A stretch of DNA of 64,000 nucleotides from Betaproteobacteria bacterium (GTDB lineage Bacteria; Pseudomonadota; Gammaproteobacteria; Burkholderiales; Casimicrobiaceae). Below, in pieces: positions 35,993 through 47,099 of the stretch. The stretch is from contig READ01000009.1 of NCBI GenBank assembly GCA_004293675.1, forward strand, positions 124,001 to 188,000. The letters are read 5' to 3'. Each line of letters starts with the position of its first letter. The first letter of the stretch is position 1. Below the pieces are notes generated by a model that searched no databases, had not been told where the DNA came from, and saw only the letters and a program-made list of their open reading frames with translations. The position numbers and the translations under genes were made by a program.

Positions 35993-36763
35993 TTACTTGC
36001 GTACGGTGATTTCGCCTTTGACTTCAACTTCAACGCGGCGATGCGGCTGCAAGCAAGCGATCAGAGCCTTGCGGTTCTTCTGCTCACAAACAACGCCCGG
36101 CACTGGCTGGGTTTTGCCCATGCCGAGTGTTTCCAGTTTGTCTTTAGCTACGCCCTTGCTTGCCAAGTAGGCAGCAACAGCGGCAGCACGACGCTCGGAG
36201 AGCTTCTGGTTGTATTGCTGTGAACCCAGGCGATCGGTGTGACCGGTCACCAGTACGAGCTCAAGCTTTTGCACTTCTTTGATGCGCGAAAGGATTTCGC
36301 GATCAAGAACGGCTTGGCCTTCAGGCTTCAGAACCGCTTTGTCGAAATCAAACAATGCTTTCGAGGCAAGCGTGATTTTCTGCACTGCGGGTGCTGGTGG
36401 AGGCGCTGGTGGCGCTGGAGGCGCTACTGGGGCGGCCGGAGGAGCCACTGGTGCAGCGGCAGGCGCAGCCACAGCTGCTGCTGGCGGAGGCGCTGGTGGT
36501 GGTGGCGGAGGTGCTTTTGGCACGAGGTCTGGATCACAAGCGGCCAGAGCCATTGCGGGCGTCCAGAAGCTGGTGCGCCAGCACAGGTTGCAAGAAGCGT
36601 TGTTTGAGCCATAACGGCCGCTGCGGACGACGTTGTTGTCGGCCGCGCCGGTGGCGGAGAGTACGTAGCCGCTGTTTGCGGGTGTTGCTTGCGCAAACAC
36701 CACACCAGCCGACAACGCAACAACCGCGCCAGTGACGGCGCTAGCGATAGTGCGAAGTTTCAT
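35993..36763 (-). CDS. ompA: OmpA family outer-membrane protein
   Basis: A 256-residue exported protein. ATG 36763 starts a normal signal peptide (MKLRTIASAVTGAVVALSAG, cut after VFAQ), so it is preferred over the open frame start at 36841. A short N-terminal segment with CNLCWRTSFWTPAMALAACD is typical of betaproteobacterial OmpA proteins that lack a full eight-strand barrel. A long Pro/Ala linker (about 90-130) follows. The C-terminal OmpA domain binds peptidoglycan, with VTGHTDRLGSQQYNQKLSER and the conserved Asp and Arg. It is divergent from gyrA. Confidence 0.92.
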   Translation of the reverse strand: MKLRTIASAVTGAVVALSAGVVFAQATPANSGYVLSATGAADNNVVRSGRYGSNNASCNLCWRTSFWTPAMALAACDPDLVPKAPPPPPPAPPPAAAVAAPAAAPVAPPAAPVAPPAPPAPPPAPAVQKITLASKALFDFDKAVLKPEGQAVLDREILSRIKEVQKLELVLVTGHTDRLGSQQYNQKLSERRAAAVAAYLASKGVAKDKLETLGMGKTQPVPGVVCEQKNRKALIACLQPHRRVEVEVKGEITVRK

Positions 36764-36859
36764 TGATTTATTACCCCTTATAGGCATTAGGACGATGTCG
36801 CAGAGACCCTGTCCACTGAATGCTGCAGCACCAGTGGTCACAAAATCCCCTCCTAATGC

Positions 36860-36889
36860 AATATATCACTAGCAAATTCGACCGTGCAA
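36860..36889 (-). promoter_or_regulatory. candidate sigma70 promoter for ompA
   Basis: On the minus strand, TTGCAC (36889-36884) and TATATT (36865-36860) are separated by 18 bp and lie about 97 bp upstream of the ompA start. Confidence 0.5.
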
Positions 36890-37051
36890 TCGCGGCAAGC
36901 CCCGTGTTGGTGCGGCGATGCGATTGTGGCTTACGTACAACTGATTGGCAGACTAAAATGCTGAGTTAACCGGGATTTGTCAACGTGTCGTCAGTCGGCG
37001 ACGCGTTCATCACAAATCGGTCGTCTCCCGCGCCCCACAATTTGAGTGTTC

Positions 37052-39628
<2,577 letters not shown>

Positions 39629-39664
39629 CGCCGAATATCTTCGAAGGCTAATGCCTTTTTCGTT

Positions 39665-39705
39665 AAACGCCTTGTAAATTAACGTTTACAAGGCGTTTTT
39701 GTTTT
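39665..39705 (+). terminator. rho-independent terminator of gyrA
   Basis: A perfect 14-bp stem AAACGCCTTGTAAA/TTTACAAGGCGTTT with a 6-nt loop, followed by a T-rich run. It lies 37 bp past the gyrA stop. The ends (AACGCC, GGCGTT) recall the dispersed palindrome modules, but length and layout differ. Confidence 0.88.
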
Positions 39706-39983
39706 CATTTGCTTGAATTATTTTTTTCACGTACCGCCACGTTTCATGAGGCTTACGAGCAAAAAGATGATGCAGTGGATGATTTGTGCTGGCCACAGCG
39801 GAGCTCTAGGCTGGATTGGGTTCGGTGCTTTAGGTGCGGGCGCGCGGCCAAGATCTGTGGCTCATGCGCGGCGCGCAGTGCGGCTGAGAGCGCCTTACTA
39901 GCCGGCATCGGGAGCAGTAAGCGATGGCGGCATCGGTGCGCGGGCGGGCGACTGTGCGTCGCCGTGCGCCCGAGGCCGGATGA
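39706..39983. other. intergenic region with no supported gene
   Basis: About 280 bp between the gyrA terminator and the end of the Lys/Ala-rich gene. Short plus-strand ORFs exist but show no signal, family likeness or ribosome-binding site. Confidence 0.6.
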
Positions 39984-40175
39984 CTACTTCTTTTTCTTGC
40001 TAGCCGACTTTGCCTTCGATGCGGCTGACTTGGCCTTGGTGGCGGCTTTGGCTTTGGCCTGCTTCTTTTCGCTTTTCACTTGGGTCGCGGTTTTTGCCTC
40101 AGCGGGGGCGCTGATGAGTGACAGAGGCGCGACGATGAAAGCGGCGCTGATGATGAGTGTGAGTATCTGTTTCAC
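39984..40175 (-). CDS. small exported Lys/Ala-rich protein
   Basis: A 63-residue protein starting at GTG 40175 with AAGGA placed 7 nt upstream. A signal peptide (MKQILTLIISAAFIVAPLSL, likely cut after ISAPAEA) is followed by ~37 residues made almost only of Lys, Ala, Ser and Thr, ending in KKKK. The tail resembles histone H1-like or PhaF-like basic tails, but the signal peptide argues for a periplasmic or surface location. Function unknown. Confidence 0.6.
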   Translation of the reverse strand: MKQILTLIISAAFIVAPLSLISAPAEAKTATQVKSEKKQAKAKAATKAKSAASKAKSASKKKK

Positions 40176-40330
40176 GAGTAATCCTTAAATTTCAAACTGT
40201 GTAAACGGCGGGCTGTCGCCGACCGCACTGAAAGTTTAAAACAGACTCGCAGCGTTTCGAAGAACCGGCGTTGCGCTCCAACGCCTCGCCAGCGTCCCAA
40301 CGATCGCAGACATTCGGCCCGAATTAATGT

Positions 40331-40353
40331 ATTCTGTATACAGACTACAGAAT
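40331..40353. promoter_or_regulatory. candidate operator of the GntR regulator
   Basis: ATTCTGTA (40331-40338) and TACAGAAT (40346-40353) form a perfect 8-bp inverted repeat with a 7-bp spacer. A TGTATACA core overlaps it. It ends 6 bp before the GntR start codon, so binding there would block the gene's own expression. Confidence 0.55.
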
Positions 40354-40359
40354 ATTTTG

Positions 40360-41139
40360 ATGGAGAGCGACTTGGCCTTGAAAGCGGATGCATCAACCCC
40401 CCCGCGTGTTGCCTTGACCCGGATCGAATCCACGCCCGATTTGGTGGATCGCGTTTACCGCGCGTTGATTGATGCCATCAGTGTGGGCGCATTGGCACCC
40501 GGCGCTCGGATCACTCAGGAAGAGATCGCTGAGCAACTGGCAGTGTCGCGCCAACCGGTATTGCAAGCGCTGCGTCAACTCAAATCACACGGATTTTTAA
40601 TCGATGCACCGGGGCGTGGTTTGCTGGTTGCGCCGCTCGATGCGGTGTGGCTGGGGCAGGTCTACGAAGTGCGCACAGCGCTTGATGCGCTTGCTGCACG
40701 TTTGGCCGCAGAGGCCAACGCCGCGGGTCGCAGTATCGCTGCTTCGGTATTTCGGCACGACGAGGCGTTGATGGCGCGCGGTCGATCGGCAACGCGGCGG
40801 GATAACGTCACGCAGCTCATCGATTGCGATCTGGAGTTTCACAACGCCATTTACGCCGCCGCGCGAAATCCGCTGATCGAGCAATCAGCGCGCCTGCATT
40901 GGCAACACATTCGCCGCGCGATGGGCGCGGTGTTGCAGCCCAACGAGCACCGCAAAGATGTTTGGGATCAACATGAAGCGATCAGCCTTGCAATTGCTGC
41001 GGGCGACGGCGTACAGGCCGCGGCACTGATGAACGTACACGGCAGCAGTGCCCGTCAATTTGTGATCGGACAGCTCGCTGATCGCGTTGTGGAGCGCGGT
41101 GCGAAATCAGCTTCTGTCAACGCGTCACTCGTAGGTTAA
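40360..41139 (+). CDS. GntR family transcriptional regulator (FadR/VanR type)
   Basis: A 259-residue regulator. A winged HTH covers about residues 20-85 (LVDRVYRALIDAISVGALAP, then GARITQEEIAEQLAVSRQPV). The C-terminal all-helical FCD-type ligand domain has the conserved Asp/His pattern, for example DLEFHNAIYAAARNPL and DQHEAISLAIAAGD. ATG 40360 is chosen over 40327 because a palindromic operator-like site lies in between. The next two genes follow within 9 bp and by overlap, so it probably controls the PhyH-SAF pair in response to their substrate. Confidence 0.9.
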   Translation: MESDLALKADASTPPRVALTRIESTPDLVDRVYRALIDAISVGALAPGARITQEEIAEQLAVSRQPVLQALRQLKSHGFLIDAPGRGLLVAPLDAVWLGQVYEVRTALDALAARLAAEANAAGRSIAASVFRHDEALMARGRSATRRDNVTQLIDCDLEFHNAIYAAARNPLIEQSARLHWQHIRRAMGAVLQPNEHRKDVWDQHEAISLAIAAGDGVQAAALMNVHGSSARQFVIGQLADRVVERGAKSASVNASLVG

Positions 41140-41148
41140 AGGCATCCA

Positions 41149-42027
41149 ATGAAACTCTCAAAGACACAACTCGAACAGTTTGAGCGCGACGGATACTTGT
41201 TTTTTCCGAGCTTGTTTACGCCCGAAGAAACCAAATCGCTCAACGATGCCGTGCCCGCGCTCTATGCTCGGCGCGAGGCGTACAACGTACGCGAAAAGGG
41301 CTCGGATGCGGTGCGAACTAACTTTGCCGCACATATGTACAGCGAGCCGTTCGCCAAGCTCGCACGACATCCGCGAATGATCGAACCGGTCGAATCGTTG
41401 TTTGGCGAAAAACTCTACATGCATCAATTCAAAATCAACGGCAAGATGGCGTTCGAAGGTGACGTGTGGCAATGGCATCAAGACTACGGCACGTGGAAAA
41501 ACGATGATCTGATGCCCACCGAACGGGCGATGAACATCGCGATTTTTCTCGACGATGTGAACGAATTTAATGGCCCGCTGATGTTTATTCCGGGCAGCCA
41601 TAAAAAAGGCGTGATCGACGCGAAACATGATTTGACGACGACGAGTTACCCGCTGTGGACCGTTGACAACGCGCTCATCTCGCAACTCGTGGATCGGGCA
41701 GGCGGCGCGCAGGGCGGTATCGTGTCACCCAAGGGGCCTGCAGGTTCAATGATCCTGTTTCATTCGTGTTTGGTGCACGCGTCGGGCTCGAACCTCTCGC
41801 CGTTTAATCGGGTGAGCGTCTATTTGAGCCTGTGTGCGGTGTCCAATCACATTCGTCGCCACAAGCGGCCTGAATACATCGCGCATCGGGACTTCACGGC
41901 CATCGAATGTTTGCCGGATGATTGTTTGCTCAGAGACTATCCGGTGGATTTACCATGGAGAAACGGCGTGCCCGCGAGTGCATCGATCACCTCGACCGAG
42001 TTGATTGATGCGGCGGTTGCTGCATGA
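41149..42027 (+). CDS. phytanoyl-CoA dioxygenase (PhyH) family Fe(II)/2-oxoglutarate enzyme
   Basis: A 292-residue non-heme iron dioxygenase. The metal triad is His110 and Asp112 in WQWHQDYGTW and His210 in CLVHASGSNLS; Arg221 is the likely 2-oxoglutarate ligand. FNGPLMFIPGSHKKG is a family signature shared with ectoine hydroxylase-like members. The gene lies 9 bp after the GntR gene and overlaps the SAF-domain oxidoreductase by ATGA. The set looks like a small catabolic operon in which a compound is hydroxylated and then oxidised. The substrate is unknown. Confidence 0.88.
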   Translation: MKLSKTQLEQFERDGYLFFPSLFTPEETKSLNDAVPALYARREAYNVREKGSDAVRTNFAAHMYSEPFAKLARHPRMIEPVESLFGEKLYMHQFKINGKMAFEGDVWQWHQDYGTWKNDDLMPTERAMNIAIFLDDVNEFNGPLMFIPGSHKKGVIDAKHDLTTTSYPLWTVDNALISQLVDRAGGAQGGIVSPKGPAGSMILFHSCLVHASGSNLSPFNRVSVYLSLCAVSNHIRRHKRPEYIAHRDFTAIECLPDDCLLRDYPVDLPWRNGVPASASITSTELIDAAVAA

Positions 42028-43391
42028 ATTTGTACGCGAAGCTACAGCAACGCGCGGCCGACGGAAGACCGGTGCGCATCGGTTTAATCGGCGCTGGCAA
42101 ATTTGGATCGATGTATTTGGCGCAGGTGCCGCGAACGCCGGGCGTGCATTTGGTCGGTATTGCGGATCTGTCGCCCGATGCCGCTCGGACCAATTTGGCG
42201 CGTGTTGGATGGATTGCCGAACGTACTCAAGCCAGTTCACTCGATGACGCGATCAAACACGGTCACACCTTTATCAGCGACGATTGGCGGGCTTTAGTCT
42301 CGCATCCCGCCATTGATGTGATCGTTGAGTGCACGGGCAACCCCATCGCAGCCGTTGAGCACTGCTTAGCAGCGTTCAACCATGGCAAACACGTGGTCAA
42401 CGTGACTGTTGAAGCCGACGCGTTTTGTGGGCCGTTGTTAGCTCGGCGAGCAGCGGAAAAGGGCGTCGTGTATTCGATGGCGTTTGGCGATCAGCCGGCG
42501 CTGATTTGCGATCTGGTCGATTGGGCGCGCACCTGCGGATTTCCAGTCGTCGCAGCGGGTCGCGGTCACAAATGGTTGCCGCACTTCGCACAAAGCACGC
42601 CGGATACGGTTTGGGGCTATTACGGTTTGACGCCCGAGCAAGCGGCACGCGGCGGGCTCAATCCCAAAATGTTCAATAGTTTTCTCGACGGGTCGAAACC
42701 GTCGATTGAAAGCACGGCGGTGAGCAACGCCACCGGTTTGGCGGTGCCCAGCAACGGTCTTTTGTACCCGCCCGCCAGCGTTGAAGATATTCCCTTTGTC
42801 ACGCGTCCGATCTCTGAAGGCGGTGTGCTCGAACACAAAGGCATGGTCGAAGTGATTTCGTCGCTCGAAACCAATGGCCGAAAAATTCCTTACGACATCC
42901 GAATGGGTGTGTGGGTCACGGTCGAGGCTGAAACTGAGTACATCAAAAATTGCTTTGAGGAATACAACGCGCACACCGATCCCACAGGGCGCTACTTCAC
43001 GCTCTACAAACGCTGGCATTTGATTGGTTTAGAGGTCGGCGTGTCGGTGGCGTCGGTGGCGCTGCGTCATGAGCCCACGGGCGTTGCGACGGCGTGGAAT
43101 GCGGATGTTGTTGCCACGGCTAAGCGCGATCTCAAAGCCGGTGAAATGCTTGACGGCGAGGGCGGCTACACCGTGTGGGGCAAGCTGCTACCCGCTAAAA
43201 AATCGGCGCAAATGGGCGGTTTACCGCTCGGTTTAGCGCACAACGTGAAATTAATTAGATCGGTATCGAGGGGAACGAGTTTGACGTGGGCCGACGTGGC
43301 GATGGATGTCACCACGGACGCGTACAAAGTACGAAAAGAGATGGAGATGATGTTTGGCGGATTGGCGCAGTCGTTTGAGCCGTCGCCCTGA
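42024..43391 (+). CDS. NAD(P)-dependent oxidoreductase with C-terminal SAF domain
   Basis: A 455-residue protein. The N-terminal Rossmann fold has IGLIGAGKFGSMYLAQV, followed by an oxidoreductase-like domain (VIVECTGNPIAAVEHCLAAF, HVVNVTVEADAFCGPLL). The C-terminal ~100 residues (TAKRDLKAGEMLDGEGGYTV and later) look like a SAF domain. Homologues are often labelled homoserine-dehydrogenase-like or, wrongly, FlgA. It overlaps the PhyH gene by four bases. It probably completes the oxidation started by the dioxygenase; the reaction is not known. Confidence 0.82.
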   Translation: MNLYAKLQQRAADGRPVRIGLIGAGKFGSMYLAQVPRTPGVHLVGIADLSPDAARTNLARVGWIAERTQASSLDDAIKHGHTFISDDWRALVSHPAIDVIVECTGNPIAAVEHCLAAFNHGKHVVNVTVEADAFCGPLLARRAAEKGVVYSMAFGDQPALICDLVDWARTCGFPVVAAGRGHKWLPHFAQSTPDTVWGYYGLTPEQAARGGLNPKMFNSFLDGSKPSIESTAVSNATGLAVPSNGLLYPPASVEDIPFVTRPISEGGVLEHKGMVEVISSLETNGRKIPYDIRMGVWVTVEAETEYIKNCFEEYNAHTDPTGRYFTLYKRWHLIGLEVGVSVASVALRHEPTGVATAWNADVVATAKRDLKAGEMLDGEGGYTVWGKLLPAKKSAQMGGLPLGLAHNVKLIRSVSRGTSLTWADVAMDVTTDAYKVRKEMEMMFGGLAQSFEPSP

Positions 43392-43442
43392 GCCAAAGTG
43401 GTCTCAACCCGTTTTCCGATCCCGATGAAAGTGAGCGAAGTC

Positions 43443-43625
43443 ATGCAATTTAATGTTCATCAAGCCAAGTCTCAATTGTCACAACTGCTGTTCGCTGTTG
43501 AAAAAGGCGAAGAGGTCGTGATTGCGCGAAATGGCGTCCCCATCGCGCAACTGGTTGCGACGAACCGCCGGGCACCCGAGCACGTCGACAACGTCGATCT
43601 GTCGGCTCTGCAATCGTTGGAGTGA
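43443..43625 (+). CDS. Phd/YefM-type antitoxin without a recognisable toxin
   Basis: A 60-residue protein, MQFNVHQAKSQLSQLLFAVE followed by KGEEVVIARNGVPIAQLV, which is the standard Phd/YefM N-terminal DNA-binding fold. The C-terminal toxin-binding tail is short. ATG 43443 has GAGCGAAG upstream; earlier in-frame starts at 43398 and 43425 lack support. A VapC-type PIN toxin would be expected directly downstream, but the next 800 bp have no DTN/DTH-type PIN start in any frame. The toxin is probably lost. Confidence 0.82.
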   Translation: MQFNVHQAKSQLSQLLFAVEKGEEVVIARNGVPIAQLVATNRRAPEHVDNVDLSALQSLE

Positions 43626-44438
43626 GCATAGTTTCTAGCGATGCATTTTTGGTGCACTTGCTGCGGACAGATTGCCCGGAAAACGTTCCCGAACCGGGGT
43701 TCACGCGCTGATCGCATTCAATCGCCGTCTCGACCTTCCTGTTTTGGTGCGCGACCGCTTCGTTCGTGTTGTACGGTGACAAAAATGGTGCGCTACGTCA
43801 CCGCACATCGCATTCGAGGCAAGGGGAAGCAATTGACATCCACCGTCGAACTGTTCGCTCCCCAATCGGGTGACGCCACGGGCTACGGTGGCGCCGGGAA
43901 ACTGAGCCACGCTCTCATCTGATGGCTGCGATGGCTCAACAGTCGCCTGCGGTTTCAGCGTTGCGGCTCGAACAGGTCCCCGTTCGCATTGGCGCGTGCC
44001 CCGCTAAAACGTTCTCGCCAACCCTTCTCCCCGCTTGGATGTAGCAAGGTGCGCGCTCAATCTTGAGCGCTGACTCATCGTGCGTTGTTGGAATTTCTTT
44101 GCGCCGCGAGGCCAAGAAAACACGACGACGAAAGAACCACTGCGTCATTTTTTCTTAAACCGAACCCGACGACCGCGTCTGGGCAGCGCTCCGGCACGGT
44201 TTTCGCTGAAGCTCGGCTGAGCGTGCTGACTAACCCGAACGGAGAGCGTTCTCGTCTGGCAATGGGTCGGACGCAGGCGCTTAGTAGAACGCAAGAGTGT
44301 GTTTGGGGAGTGCGTGCTTCACACCTCTAAATTTTAGGAAAGCTCATTAGGTCGGGGAAATGAAAAGATACGGATGCCCTACGAGGTGCGGGAGAAGCGG
44401 TTGCGCGTCGCGTTTAAGCGCTCGACGTCGCTCGTTTT
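43626..44438. other. 813-bp stretch without a supported gene
   Basis: All frames are broken into short ORFs without family likeness, ribosome-binding sites or signal peptides. It probably holds decayed genes, including the missing toxin partner. AT-rich spots occur near 44150 and 44330. Confidence 0.6.
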
Positions 44439-45479
44439 TTGCGGGGAAACATCGTTTTGATTAAGCGACCGTTCACCTATATTTCTAACGCTTTAGTCAA
44501 GCGCCTCATTACCGTCGAGGACAGTATCAACATCGCCGAGCAAACGCTGCGCGATCACTACGCCGGTGACATTGCTTGGTCCAGTCCTCGGCTCACAACG
44601 CTAGAGCCGCCAGGATGCTCTACGTCGTTTAAATTCAAGGGCGGCAGTAACCGACGTCTTGGAATCGCCGGTTTTCGGCTGTTTTCCGACAACCGAACGG
44701 ATGCCGCAATCGCCATCGCAGGCTCACGCCCGACCAAACACGTATTGCTCAGCGACTATACGACTGGCGAGGTTTTTGCCATCGTGGATGAGCACTGGAG
44801 TCACGCGCTTCGCACGGGGGCCTGCGCTGCGGTCGCCGCTAAACACCTGATGGTGCCGGGCACCACCGAAGCGGCTGTGGTGGGCACGGGTTATATGGCC
44901 TACTGTTCTATCCGCGCGCTCAATAGCGTGATGCGCATTGACCGACTCAAGGTGTGGTCGCGGGATAGCGAGCGACTAGAAAGCTTCGTGCGCCGCATCC
45001 GACACGAATTGGGTATCACCGTTGAAGCTGCTCCCAGCGCTGAGCAGTGTGTTGCGAACATGAGGGTAGTGATCACCGTGACCAATGCGCCGAGCCCATT
45101 TTTGAAAAGGGAGTGGTTTGCTCCCGGTGTTTTCATCTACGCGATGGGCAATCACCAAGAAGTCGATTTAGCGACTTACCTGTCGATGACTTTTTTCGCC
45201 GATGAGCGCGAGCAAGTCAAAGTGTGCCCCGACATCTCCGCGCTCATGCAATCGGGCGCGTTGCCCACTGACCATGTTCAGGCGGATCTGGGCGAGGTCG
45301 TCGGAGACCCGCGAAATGGGCGCACTTCGCTCGATGAGCAAATCATCGTACGAAGCCAAGGATTGGCATCGCAGGATATTGCTCAAGCCTACTGGATTTA
45401 CAACAAGGCGCTCGAAAGTGGGTCGGGTGCCAACCTCGAACCCTATCTGGTCGAACAGGCCGGCGCACCGCTTTTTTGA
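44439..45479 (+). CDS. ornithine cyclodeaminase / mu-crystallin family protein
   Basis: A 346-residue NAD(P)-dependent enzyme of the OCD family, whose members include ornithine cyclodeaminase, alanine dehydrogenase and ketimine reductase. The Rossmann motif is VVGTGYMAYCSIRAL. SHALRTGACAAVAAKHL matches the conserved substrate region (usually LRTAAxSA), and the middle segment VVITVTNAPSPF is typical. The start is uncertain: TTG 44439, or TTG 44457 with GGGGA upstream; no ATG is available near the family start. It lies 67 bp before a TRAP transporter operon, so it may act on the imported solute. Confidence 0.85.
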   Translation: MRGNIVLIKRPFTYISNALVKRLITVEDSINIAEQTLRDHYAGDIAWSSPRLTTLEPPGCSTSFKFKGGSNRRLGIAGFRLFSDNRTDAAIAIAGSRPTKHVLLSDYTTGEVFAIVDEHWSHALRTGACAAVAAKHLMVPGTTEAAVVGTGYMAYCSIRALNSVMRIDRLKVWSRDSERLESFVRRIRHELGITVEAAPSAEQCVANMRVVITVTNAPSPFLKREWFAPGVFIYAMGNHQEVDLATYLSMTFFADEREQVKVCPDISALMQSGALPTDHVQADLGEVVGDPRNGRTSLDEQIIVRSQGLASQDIAQAYWIYNKALESGSGANLEPYLVEQAGAPLF

Positions 45480-45546
45480 CCTTGTTCTCTGCACGGAAAC
45501 ACAAGCTACTACATCGCTCATTCATCTCAAACATAAAGGCAATTCA

Positions 45547-46560
45547 ATGACTCACCTTCGCCCCCCGCTTCATCGGTTCACGAGCTTGACGCGAAATTTC
45601 ATCGCGGTCGCTATGGCTGTCGGCAGCAGTCTGGCGCTGCATGCCGCCGACCTGCGTTTGCTCTCGAGCTTCAACAGCACCCAAAAACCGACTCATGCCG
45701 TGCTGGAGCGCTATCTCGCCAACGTCAAAACCATCGGTGCGGGAAGCGTTCGCATTACTGTTGCCGGCCCCGAAGTCGTGCCCATCTTCGAGCAGTTGCA
45801 ACCCGTAAGCAGCGGCACCTTTGACATGCTCTACACGCATCCGGTGTTCCATGCGGGTAACGGCGCGCTCGCGCTCACGGTGGATGCGATGGCGGTAGAT
45901 CCTGCCGCACGGCGCTCCAGCGGCGTATGGGACGCGGTCGACGCTTTCTATCAAAAGAAGCACAAACTCAAGCTCGTGGCGATGATGTCAGTATCCAATG
46001 AGGGCTACCACCTTTTCACCAAGCAACCGTTGAGTCCGGCGGGTGACCTAGCGGGGCGAAAGATTCGCGGCACGCCGACGTACTTTGGCGTGATCGAAGC
46101 GCTGGGCGCGCAACCCGTCGTGCTGCCCGGCTCCGAGATCTACTCGGCTCTGCAGACCGGTGTCATTGATGGTGCGGGCTGGCCCGCTGCAGGCATGGTG
46201 AGCATGCGTCACTACGAGGTCGCAAAGTATCGTCTGCGCCCCACATTTGGTGCGGCGACGCAACCCGTATTCGTCAATCTAGATCGCTGGAACAAGCTTG
46301 ATGCAAAGGTGAAGGAAGTGCTGCTTGAGGCAGGTCGTAAGACTGAGCTTGAGATGCCGGCCCTGGGCGACGCAATCCAGAAAGAAGAGGACGCCGAGCT
46401 TGACCGTCGTGGCGTACAGATCGTTCAGATGAGTCCAGCGACGGCCACGAAAGTGCGTAAGGCCTTCATCGACAGCATCTGGAAGCTAGGGGCAGATTGC
46501 TGCAAAGACGAAGCAGTGGCGCTTCGCGCCATGGCAGTTAAGGCTGGCTTAACGCAATGA
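45547..46560 (+). CDS. TRAP transporter solute-binding protein (DctP family)
   Basis: A 337-residue periplasmic binding protein. ATG 45547 after AAAGG begins a signal peptide (core FIAVAMAVGSSLALHA, cut near HAAD). TRAP-type features include RKIRGTPTYFGVIEALGAQP and LPGSEIYSALQTGVIDGAGW, where the family substrate Arg and the EIY/ALQTGVIDG motif are clear. The open frame upstream overlaps the cyclodeaminase gene and is not real. It overlaps the DctQ gene by ATGA. The ligand is unknown; carboxylates or amino-acid-like compounds are typical. Confidence 0.92.
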   Translation: MTHLRPPLHRFTSLTRNFIAVAMAVGSSLALHAADLRLLSSFNSTQKPTHAVLERYLANVKTIGAGSVRITVAGPEVVPIFEQLQPVSSGTFDMLYTHPVFHAGNGALALTVDAMAVDPAARRSSGVWDAVDAFYQKKHKLKLVAMMSVSNEGYHLFTKQPLSPAGDLAGRKIRGTPTYFGVIEALGAQPVVLPGSEIYSALQTGVIDGAGWPAAGMVSMRHYEVAKYRLRPTFGAATQPVFVNLDRWNKLDAKVKEVLLEAGRKTELEMPALGDAIQKEEDAELDRRGVQIVQMSPATATKVRKAFIDSIWKLGADCCKDEAVALRAMAVKAGLTQ

Positions 46561-47099
46561 GTGGTCAGCTCGCGATAGTGCGGACTCCCGCAAGACTCGA
46601 ACCACTGTTGCGAGCGCATGATCGTCTGACTTCGCTCGGTGTACAGCTCGCGATGTTGGCACTTGCCGTGATGGTCGGTGCCTACGTGCTCGAAGTCGTC
46701 GCGCGCTACGCATTCGACGCTCCGACGCGTTGGAGCGCCGATCTCGTGAGCTACCTTTTGTTATTCATCGCGTTCATGGCGATGCCGCAGGTCACGGCCA
46801 GCGGCGGCCACGTAGCCGTCACCGCGCTTTTAGAGCAACTCAGCCCGGCACGGCAGCGCAGCGCGTCACGCGTGATCGCAATGGCTGGCGCGGCAGTCTG
46901 CGTGCTACTGGGCTGGATCGCGCTACAGGAAACGCTGCGTCAGGCCAGCGGCAATGTGCGCATGATGGCCGCCTATCCAGTGCCGAAAGCATGGATTTCG
47001 GTATGGATCATTTATGGCCTGGCTAGTTCAGCGTTGTACTTTCTTCGGCATGCGCTGTGGCCGCAGACCTCGCCAGTGCAAGCGGAGGCGAGCTTATGA
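46557..47099 (+). CDS. TRAP transporter small membrane subunit (DctQ family)
   Basis: A 180-residue protein with four predicted membrane helices, including AMLALAVMVGAYVLEVVARY and LVSYLLLFIAFMAMPQ. RWSADLVSYLL corresponds to the family's conserved W-x-E/D region. It overlaps both neighbours by ATGA and connects the binding protein to the DctM channel. Confidence 0.9.
   Translation: MSGQLAIVRTPARLEPLLRAHDRLTSLGVQLAMLALAVMVGAYVLEVVARYAFDAPTRWSADLVSYLLLFIAFMAMPQVTASGGHVAVTALLEQLSPARQRSASRVIAMAGAAVCVLLGWIALQETLRQASGNVRMMAAYPVPKAWISVWIIYGLASSALYFLRHALWPQTSPVQAEASL

Noticed and set aside
36239-36735. Plus-strand ORFs opposite ompA
   Set aside because: Gly/Ala/Trp-rich shadows of the Pro/Ala linker.
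36931-36959. gyrA promoter TTACGT-17-TAAAAT
   Set aside because: The -10 is fair but the -35 matches the consensus poorly, so it is not listed as a feature.
43641-44330. Several ORFs of 69-93 codons after the antitoxin
   Set aside because: No ribosome-binding sites, no family likeness, and mutual overlap in different frames.
45202-45546. N-terminal extension of the TRAP binding protein
   Set aside because: It overlaps the cyclodeaminase gene; a signal peptide starts at 45547.
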